A program made the translations under genes and the position numbers. A stretch of 11,675 nt of DNA from an uncultured Eubacteriales bacterium (GTDB lineage Bacteria > Bacillota > Clostridia > Oscillospirales > Acutalibacteraceae), in contig ONWI01000140.1 in NCBI GenBank assembly GCA_900321515.1, forward strand, positions 1-11,675, read 5' to 3'. The notes beneath the pieces were generated by a model, which saw only the letters and a list, made by a program, of their open reading frames with translations, ran no database searches and was not told the DNA's origin. How positions within the stretch are numbered: position 1 is the stretch's first letter; the number at the start of each line of letters is the position of its first letter. Positions 6,851 through 11,675 of the stretch are shown here, piece by piece.

Positions 6851-6867
6851 ATGACATCACCCTTCGG

Positions 6868-8106
6868 TCATCTGCTGAGAGTTCTCATGGCGCTGATTAC
6901 GTTCACGCCTCTGGCTATGAATTTCTTGGCGATGAGCTCCTGCTCGGCATAGGTCGCGACGTCGGTGATAATGGCAATTTCGTCCGGGTTGATCCCGTCG
7001 GTATAGATGCACTCCCTGCAAAGCTCATTGGCAATGGTCATAAGCTCGTCGGTGCTCTTGCCGCAGAGACGCAGGTACATCGAACAGCGCTCGTCGTGAT
7101 AATCGGCGATCATGCCTTCCTCAGCCGGCGCCCAGTAGAGATACTTGCGGGCGACGCGGTGCTTCACGCAGTCGATAACATCGGCAACCACCGCGCTGGC
7201 AGTCGGCAGCTTGCCCGCGCCCTTGCCGTAGAACATCACCTCGTCGGTAGCGTCGCCTATGACGCAGATGGCGTTGAATACGTCGCTCACTCCCGCGAGC
7301 GGAGACGTCTTGGAGACCATTCTCGGCGCTACGTTGATCAGCAGCTTCCCGTCGGGCATGACCTTGAACATGCCGATCAGCTTGATGGCGGCATTGAATT
7401 TGTCCGCGTACTGAACGTCCTCAAGCGTGATGTTTCTTATGCCCTCGACATAGACGTCCTTGGGGTAGACATGCCTGCCAAGGACAAGCGAAGCGAGTAT
7501 GCATATCTTGCAGCACGCGTCGTGTCCGTCCACATCGGCGGTTGGATTCCTCTCGGCGTAGCCTAAATTCTGCGCAAGCTGCAAGGCCTCGTCAAACGGC
7601 ATATTCTCGGTGATCATCTTGGTGAGAATGAAGTTGGTTGTGCCGTTGAGGATGCCCGCGACAGCGTCGATCTCGTTCGCCGCCATGCACTGCGCGAGGG
7701 GTCTGATAATCGGAATGCCGCCGCCCACGCTGGCTTCAAAGAGGAAGTTGAGATTATTTGCCTTTGCCACTTCAAGAAGCTCCTGTCCTCTTGCGGCGAC
7801 AAGCTCCTTGTTGGAGGTGACCACGCTCTTGCCTGCCTTCAGGCTGTTCATGCAGAAATCAAACGCGGGATTCACACCGCCCATGCATTCCACTACAATC
7901 TCAACTTCGGGGTCGTTGAGAATGATATTGACGTCCTTTACGAATTTATCGGCATAGGGCAATTCGGGGAAGTCCCGCAGATCCAGGATATACTTGACCT
8001 GTATCTCTTCCTTTGCGCGGCGCTCGATGCCCTCATGATTCTTCATCAGCACTTCGACAACGCCCGAGCCGACTACGCCATGACCCATTACTGCAATTTT
8101 GACCAT
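6868..8106 (-). CDS. hom: Homoserine dehydrogenase with a divergent C-terminal ACT-like domain
   Basis: The enzyme reduces aspartate semialdehyde to homoserine with NAD(P)H. In 412 residues it shows the Rossmann loop GHGVVGSG (8-15), TSNKELVA (97-104), the substrate and catalytic core with GGIPIIRPL (129-137), GILNGTTNFILT (151-162), GYAERNP (182-188) and DGHDACCK (193-200), and the GKGAGKLPTASAVVAD loop (294-309). The C-terminal 70 residues (about 343-412) have the length and alternating strand/helix look of the regulatory ACT domain. The usual DxPGV ligand loop is replaced by GKSTDEL, so threonine feedback may be lost or altered. The ribosome site is weak (AGTGG, 6-7 nt before the ATG). The gene starts 51 nt after the ACT-domain gene. 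That gap holds a TATAAT-like hexamer without a partner -35. Confidence 0.95.
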   Translation of the reverse strand: MVKIAVMGHGVVGSGVVEVLMKNHEGIERRAKEEIQVKYILDLRDFPELPYADKFVKDVNIILNDPEVEIVVECMGGVNPAFDFCMNSLKAGKSVVTSNKELVAARGQELLEVAKANNLNFLFEASVGGGIPIIRPLAQCMAANEIDAVAGILNGTTNFILTKMITENMPFDEALQLAQNLGYAERNPTADVDGHDACCKICILASLVLGRHVYPKDVYVEGIRNITLEDVQYADKFNAAIKLIGMFKVMPDGKLLINVAPRMVSKTSPLAGVSDVFNAICVIGDATDEVMFYGKGAGKLPTASAVVADVIDCVKHRVARKYLYWAPAEEGMIADYHDERCSMYLRLCGKSTDELMTIANELCRECIYTDGINPDEIAIITDVATYAEQELIAKKFIARGVNVISAMRTLSR

Positions 8107-8157
8107 TGATAACCACTGCTTTCAATTATTCTTTAATGATAAATATATTATACATTC

Positions 8158-8607
8158 TCAGGGATACTCAGACTCCCCGCCTACGCCCGAAACCGAGATT
8201 ACTCCGTCGAGCGACCTCAGCCGGTCAAAAAGCTCCGGGACGCTGATATCCATATTGGCTGTGCTGACCGACACCGTGACATAAGCAGCCCCGTTTGACG
8301 GAATATTCTGATTAACCGTCAGGATATTGGCTCCGGCGTCAAAAAACGACGTTATCATGGAGGAAAGCACGCCCGGCTTATCCTCGAGCATGGACTGAAT
8401 GGTAAGCACTCTGTCCTGCCCGCCCTCCCTGTAGGGCATGACCGCGTCCTTGTATTTATAGAAGGCGCTGCGGGAGATTCCCACAAGCCTTGCCGCCTCC
8501 GCAGCGGAATGAGCCGCCCCCGTCCCGAGCAGGCGCTTTGCCTGCACTACCTTGGCAAACACCTCGGGCAGAGCATTGCTGCTTACAATATAATATTCGT
8601 CAGACAT
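8158..8607 (-). CDS. ACT-domain protein of the UPF0735/PheB type, first gene of the threonine operon
   Basis: The 149 residues match the layout of UPF0735 proteins. A short N-terminal YYIVSSNALPE segment is followed by a helix-turn-helix-like stretch, SAAEAARLVGISRSAFYKYKD (about 34-54), and an ACT domain (about 67-142) with the ligand-loop motif EDKPGV and AGANILTVNQ. ACT domains bind small ligands, usually amino acids. With the helix-turn-helix and its place ahead of hom-thrB-lysC, it is a plausible amino-acid-sensing regulator of its own operon; this is inferred, not shown. The start at 8607 gives the canonical family N terminus, with GGTGGTGG about 8 nt upstream. An ATG at 8646 would lie at the predicted transcription start and is rejected. 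Older annotations call such proteins chorismate mutase-like (PheB), but no mutase active site is visible. Confidence 0.88.
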   Translation of the reverse strand: MSDEYYIVSSNALPEVFAKVVQAKRLLGTGAAHSAAEAARLVGISRSAFYKYKDAVMPYREGGQDRVLTIQSMLEDKPGVLSSMITSFFDAGANILTVNQNIPSNGAAYVTVSVSTANMDISVPELFDRLRSLDGVISVSGVGGESEYP

Positions 8608-8651
8608 TGTAAAATCCACCACCCGTGTACGACTGTATCGCAGCAATGAAC

Positions 8652-8680
8652 ACTATACCATCTTTTACGGACAATTGCAA
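8652..8680 (-). promoter_or_regulatory. SigmaA-type promoter of the ACT-hom-thrB-lysC operon
   Basis: TTGCAA (8675-8680) and TATAGT (8652-8657) on the minus strand are 17 nt apart. Start of transcription falls near 8645, leaving a leader of about 38 nt. That is too short for a T-box, riboswitch or peptide attenuator, so control must act at initiation or on the enzymes. GCAA, six bases, TTGC overlaps the -35 region and is a weak candidate operator. Confidence 0.82.
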
Positions 8681-8746
8681 GCGAATTTGCGCTTTTTTTT
8701 TGAAATTTTCATGAGTTTTGGAACATTCTACGTCTGGCACAAAAAA

Positions 8747-10144
8747 TCAGGTCATATTTTCCACAATGTTATTCACCCATACGCCCTTCCTGACCATCAC
8801 AAAGCCCACCATTGCCTTGACCACCTCGGATATCTGACAGATCATATATATCGGAATTATGGGCAGTCCGGTGAAGCGGGTGAGGAAAAACGACAGCGGC
8901 ACAACAACGCATATCATATACAGTCCGTCAAAGACAAATGTTATAAATGTATTGCCTCCCGAACGCAGCGTGAAATACGCCGCGTTGGTGAAAGCTATCA
9001 CGGGCAGCATGAACGCTGACACTATAAGCATCACCGTCGCAAGATGCCGCACACTGCCGTCCGTATTATAGAACAGCGGGAAGAACGGCGCGCAAATCAT
9101 CATTAATATGCCCATCACCACGCTGCCCAGCACCGAATAGGTGCAAAGCACGCGGTCGGAGGAACGCGCCTCTTCCTTCTTGCCCGCGCCGAGCAGTTGT
9201 CCGATGATTATGGCGATAGCGTCCCCCGCGGCGATAAAGAACACGCAGAATACATTTGACAGCGTGGAGCAGATATTGACGGCTGCCATCGCGTCAAGTC
9301 CGCGCGTGGAATAGCTCTGGTTCAGGAATGTCATGCCGAATGCCCATGAGGTTTCGTTGATGATAAGCGGGACGCACTTCACGGTCACCCTGCCGAACAG
9401 CTTTGACGGAATGTAGAGCGAGCCGAGTATCCCCTTGACAAAGGCATATCTTTCCGAATGGGTATGCAGCCAGACCGCCACAATTGCCAGTTCCGTCACG
9501 CGGGCGAGAATGGTCGCGAGAGCCGCGCCCTTCACTCCCATTGCGGGCAATCCGAATTTGCCGAATATCAGCACCCAGTTCATGACGACGTTCACGACGA
9601 CCGCGACGAGTCCCGCCTTCATCGGGACCACGGTCTGCCCCACCTCGCGCAGCGTGCTGACGTAAACCTGGCACAGACTGAACGGAATGATGCACCATAC
9701 GGCGACGCTCAGGTATTCCAGCCCGTACTTCATGGTCAGTTCAACGTCCTTCCTGCTCTCGCTGTGCAGAAACTGCGTTATCAGCTCCCTGCCGAACAAC
9801 GTCGCGATTGCAACCGAAACCGCCACTACCAGTGCGCCGATACAAATCTTGAACCGGAAGGTGTATTTTATTCCTTCGCTGTCTCCGCTGCCATAGAACT
9901 GGGCAGTGAATATTCCCGCTCCCGCCATCGCTCCGAAAAGAGCGATATAGGGGATAAGATTGATCTGATTGACGATGGAAACTCCATTCATCTGATGGGT
10001 GCCGAGCTGTCCCACCATCAGGTTGTCCAACATGTTCACAAAATTCGTTATACCGTTCTGAATGGCGATCGGCATGGCTATAACAAGAAATTTCTTCAGG
10101 AACGCCCTGCTGCCCAGATACTTCTTAGCGTTGAGTCTTTTCAA
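8747..10144 (-). CDS. MATE-family efflux transporter (TTG start)
   Basis: This is a 465-residue multi-pass inner-membrane protein of the MATE (multi-antimicrobial extrusion) family. Such proteins export cationic drugs or metabolites in exchange for Na+ or H+. About 12 hydrophobic segments are present, in two related halves split near residues 235-255. Typical features are MPIAIQNGITNFVNMLDNLMVGQLG near the N terminus (24-48), GAGIFTAQFYGSGD (75-88) and, in the second half, GDAIAIIIGQLLGAG (307-321). The most likely start is TTG at 10144, with GAGAGG about 8 nt upstream. GTG codons at 10153 and 10177 are in frame but poorly placed relative to the ribosome site. The gene lies below a hairpin/T-rich element and the TM2 gene. 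Substrate is unknown. No clear terminator follows the stop, only TTTTTT directly after TGA. Confidence 0.93.
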   Translation of the reverse strand: MKRLNAKKYLGSRAFLKKFLVIAMPIAIQNGITNFVNMLDNLMVGQLGTHQMNGVSIVNQINLIPYIALFGAMAGAGIFTAQFYGSGDSEGIKYTFRFKICIGALVVAVSVAIATLFGRELITQFLHSESRKDVELTMKYGLEYLSVAVWCIIPFSLCQVYVSTLREVGQTVVPMKAGLVAVVVNVVMNWVLIFGKFGLPAMGVKGAALATILARVTELAIVAVWLHTHSERYAFVKGILGSLYIPSKLFGRVTVKCVPLIINETSWAFGMTFLNQSYSTRGLDAMAAVNICSTLSNVFCVFFIAAGDAIAIIIGQLLGAGKKEEARSSDRVLCTYSVLGSVVMGILMMICAPFFPLFYNTDGSVRHLATVMLIVSAFMLPVIAFTNAAYFTLRSGGNTFITFVFDGLYMICVVVPLSFFLTRFTGLPIIPIYMICQISEVVKAMVGFVMVRKGVWVNNIVENMT

Positions 10145-10160
10145 ACTTTTCACCTCTCTT

Positions 10161-10225
10161 AAAAAACAAGAAAACACCTGCCGTCATGCGGCGACAGATG
10201 CTTTCCGTTTCAGATTTTATCTGTC
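10161..10225 (-). promoter_or_regulatory. Leader element before the MATE gene: terminator hairpin with a competing pairing
   Basis: In minus-strand order there are four segments: GACAGAT (10225-10219), ATCTG (10215-10211), CATCTGTC (10200-10193) and AGGTG (10179-10175). Segments 1 and 2 form a small hairpin. Segments 3 and 4, with an inner GCCG/CGGC stem, form a hairpin followed by TTTTCTTGTTTTTT, like an intrinsic terminator. Segment 1 is also perfectly complementary over 7 bases to segment 3, which would break the terminator. It may simply terminate the TM2 gene. Its position, ending at the MATE ribosome site, also fits an attenuator. Confidence 0.5.
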
Positions 10226-10243
10226 AGGTTAATAAAAACCTTC

Positions 10244-10795
10244 TCATTCGCCAAGCAGCATGCCGCTTGCGTCGGTGTTGATGCTGCCGACAAGGATAAG
10301 CACGCCCTCGATAAAGCCCCAGATGGCGCTGACTATTGCCAGACTGCCGCACGAAATGAGCGAGATGAGCAGCTGGGCTACCGCTTTGCCGGTAAAGCCG
10401 AGATAGAAATTGTGTACGCCCAGTCCTCCAAGGAAAATGCCGAGAAGGCCCGCAACAAGCTTGGACTTGGGCTGATTTACAGCATTGGGGTAACTTCCCG
10501 GAGCGCCCGCCTGATATGTCGCGTTCGGATTGCTGTAATTATACGCGTTCTGATAGCCTTGCTGCTGGTAGGGCTGCTGCTGGTAGGGCTGCTGCTGATA
10601 AGCCTGCTGCTGATAGGGCTGCTGCTGATAAGCCTGCTGCTGATAAGGCTGCTGCTGAGCTTCCGCCTGCGCCTGCTGTTCGCTGTCAAAAGCCTTGGAT
10701 TCCTGAGGAGCTGCCTCGGCGGGCGTGCCGCAGGAAGGGCAGACAGTGAGATAATCGCCGAATACATTTCCGCAATTCTTGCAAATATAGTCCAT
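10244..10795 (-). CDS. Zinc-ribbon, Gln-rich TM2-domain membrane protein
   Basis: The 183-residue protein has three parts. First is an N-terminal zinc ribbon with CKNC (5-8) and CPSC (19-22). Then comes a Gln/Pro/Tyr-rich linker with seven tandem QQQ(P/A/G)Y pentapeptides (47-81). Last is a C-terminal TM2 domain (about 110-183) with two hydrophobic helices and the typical GGLGVHNFYLGFTGKA turn. TM2 proteins are small membrane proteins found widely in bacteria, without an agreed molecular role. The zinc ribbon plus Gln-rich tether suggests a scaffold or sensor facing the cytosol; this is inferred. AGAGGA lies 6 nt before the ATG. The gene follows the rplA terminator, but no clear promoter of its own could be picked out in the 70 nt between. 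Confidence 0.85.
   Translation of the reverse strand: MDYICKNCGNVFGDYLTVCPSCGTPAEAAPQESKAFDSEQQAQAEAQQQPYQQQAYQQQPYQQQAYQQQPYQQQPYQQQGYQNAYNYSNPNATYQAGAPGSYPNAVNQPKSKLVAGLLGIFLGGLGVHNFYLGFTGKAVAQLLISLISCGSLAIVSAIWGFIEGVLILVGSINTDASGMLLGE
10553..10657 (-). repeat. Seven in-frame 15-bp tandem repeats coding QQQ(P/A/G)Y
   Basis: Seven consecutive 15-base units within the TM2 gene code QQQPY, QQQAY, QQQPY, QQQAY, QQQPY, QQQPY and QQQGY. Nearly all glutamines use CAG, so the units are almost identical and differ mainly at the fourth codon (CCC/CCT, GCT or GGC). The unit keeps the reading frame, so slippage would change linker length without breaking the gene. Confidence 0.95.
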
Positions 10796-10815
10796 AACAA
10801 ATCCTCTTTTCTACC

Positions 10816-10845
10816 GGATGCGCCGGACGGTTGTACCGCGCATCC
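10816..10845 (-). other. Perfect 8-bp inverted repeat just upstream of the TM2 gene ribosome site
   Basis: GGATGCGC (10816-10823) and GCGCATCC (10838-10845) are perfect arms around 14 bases, ending 8 bases before the AGAGGA ribosome site. It could be a leader hairpin or a protein-binding site for the TM2 gene. No T tract follows, so it is not a terminator. Confidence 0.5.
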
Positions 10846-10866
10846 CGAATTTTGATATAAATATGC

Positions 10867-10907
10867 AAAACACCGCAATCAGCCGATATATAGCTAATTG
10901 CGGCGTT
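10867..10907 (-). terminator. Intrinsic terminator after rplA
   Basis: AACGCCGCAATTAGC and GCTGATTGCGGTGTT pair over 15 bases with two G-U wobbles around a 9-base loop. They run into a short T stretch that is broken soon after (TTTTGC). The stem is very stable, but the T tract is modest. It lies about 57 nt past the rplA stop and separates the ribosomal operon from the TM2 gene. Confidence 0.8.
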
Positions 10908-10963
10908 AATACCTCATGAGTTTATACAGCCGCGTAAATTAGCCGACCGTGAATGAGAAATAA

Positions 10964-11659
10964 TTACATGGTAACCTTGCCGGGGTTGATCTTGACACCT
11001 ATGCCCATGGTCGAGCTGACGACGCAGGAACGGATGTACTGACCCTTTGCAGCAGCCGGCTTGGCCTTGTTGATAGCGCCGAGCAGTGCGTTGAAGTTCT
11101 CGAGCAGCTTGTCTGTGCCAAAGGAAACCTTGCCGATGGGACAGTGAATGATGTTTGTCTTGTCCAGACGGTACTCGATCTTACCTGCCTTTGCCTCCTT
11201 GATGGCTCTGGCGATGTCGGGAGTAACCGTGCCGGCCTTGGGGTTCGGCATAAGACCGCGGGGACCGAGAATCTTACCGAGACGGCCGACCATACCCATC
11301 ATATCGGGTGTGGTGATGAGCACGTCGAAATCCATCCAGCCTTCGGACTGAATCTTCTGGATATACTCGTCGTTGCCGACATAATCCGCGCCGGCTGCCT
11401 CAGCCGCCTTGAGAGCGTCGCCCTTGCAGATGGCGAGGACTCTCACGCTCTTGCCTGTGCCGTTGGGAAGCACGATGGCGCCTCTGACCTGCTGATCGGC
11501 GTGACGGCCGTCAACGCCCAGCTTTACATGAACCTCAACCGTCTCGTCGAACTTGGCGGTTGCTGTCTTGATAACGAGATCAAGAGCCTCATTGGAATCG
11601 TATAACTTCAAACGGTCAACTGCCTTTGCGGCGTCAACATATTTCTTTCCGTGTTTCAT
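10964..11659 (-). CDS. rplA: 50S ribosomal protein L1
   Basis: The 231-residue length and sequence are typical of bacterial L1, which binds 23S rRNA at the mobile L1 stalk and helps release deacylated tRNA from the E site. In many bacteria it also represses its own operon messenger. Diagnostic segments are LPNGTGKSVRVL (about 65-76), GRLGKILGPRGLMPNPKAGTVT in the middle of the second domain, and the C-terminal SSTMGIGVKINPGKV. GGAGG (11671-11675) lies 11 nt before the ATG, a slightly long but usable spacing. The upstream gene, normally rplK for L11, would be just beyond the right edge and cannot be seen. Unusually, a terminator and not rplJ-rplL follows. Confidence 0.97.
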   Translation of the reverse strand: MKHGKKYVDAAKAVDRLKLYDSNEALDLVIKTATAKFDETVEVHVKLGVDGRHADQQVRGAIVLPNGTGKSVRVLAICKGDALKAAEAAGADYVGNDEYIQKIQSEGWMDFDVLITTPDMMGMVGRLGKILGPRGLMPNPKAGTVTPDIARAIKEAKAGKIEYRLDKTNIIHCPIGKVSFGTDKLLENFNALLGAINKAKPAAAKGQYIRSCVVSSTMGIGVKINPGKVTM

Positions 11660-11675
11660 TTAGTCAATATCCTCC

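Noticed and set aside
8147..8152. TATAAT on the minus strand between the ACT gene and hom
   Set aside because: No -35 hexamer at proper spacing and no extended -10. An internal promoter is not supported.
8608..8646. Longer start (ATG at 8646) for the ACT-domain protein
   Set aside because: It would lie at the predicted transcription start without a ribosome site and would add 13 residues not seen in the family.
8675..8701. Plus-strand hairpin AAGCG/CGCTT followed by nine T residues
   Set aside because: It looks like a terminator on the plus strand, but no plus-strand gene precedes it and the stem is only 5 bp. It overlaps the -35 of the threonine operon promoter and is probably chance.
10553..10657. 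CRISPR-like or satellite interpretation of the 15-bp tandem repeat
   Set aside because: The units are contiguous, have no spacers and keep a reading frame inside a well-supported gene, so this is a coding repeat.

Overview
The window is a stretch of low-to-mid-GC Gram-positive chromosome. It is most likely from a Clostridia-type gut bacterium of the Ruminococcaceae/Oscillospiraceae kind. The evidence is strong GGAGG-type ribosome sites, TTGACA/TATAAT-type promoters, intrinsic terminators, a YabE-like G5/3D cell-wall protein, a UPF0735-type ACT protein heading a threonine operon, and an L1 of firmicute type. No tRNA, rRNA, CRISPR array, insertion sequence or phage gene was found. Every supported gene is on the minus strand, so the order below runs from high to low coordinates, the direction of transcription.

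Right end: rplA (ribosomal protein L1) is followed by its own terminator and not by rplJ-rplL. Next is a zinc-ribbon/TM2 membrane protein with a Gln-rich pentapeptide repeat. Then comes a MATE-family exporter whose leader holds a terminator hairpin and a possible competing antiterminator.

Centre (8607 to 4638): a threonine/aspartate-family operon runs from a good promoter at 8652-8680 through a stand-alone ACT-domain protein, hom, thrB (TTG start) and lysC. These cover aspartate to aspartyl phosphate and aspartate semialdehyde to O-phosphohomoserine. asd and thrC are not in the window. The C-terminal domain of Hom looks like an ACT domain without the usual ligand loop, while the separate ACT protein keeps that motif. 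Below lysC lies a small lipoprotein gene, separated by a hairpin and closed by a strong terminator.

Left: a 142-residue hypothetical protein has an unusually structured 3' region. A gene-free stretch of about 400 bases follows. Then comes a G5/3D-domain exported cell-wall protein with a near-consensus promoter and a leader of about 130 nt containing hairpins. Last is a phosphohexomutase cut by the window's left edge, with a clear promoter and a perfect palindrome just downstream of the -10.

I see no clearly novel multi-gene system. The most interesting signals are regulatory: the MATE leader, the 3D-protein leader, the structured 3' region near 3063-3183, and the apparent shift of ACT sensing in the threonine operon.
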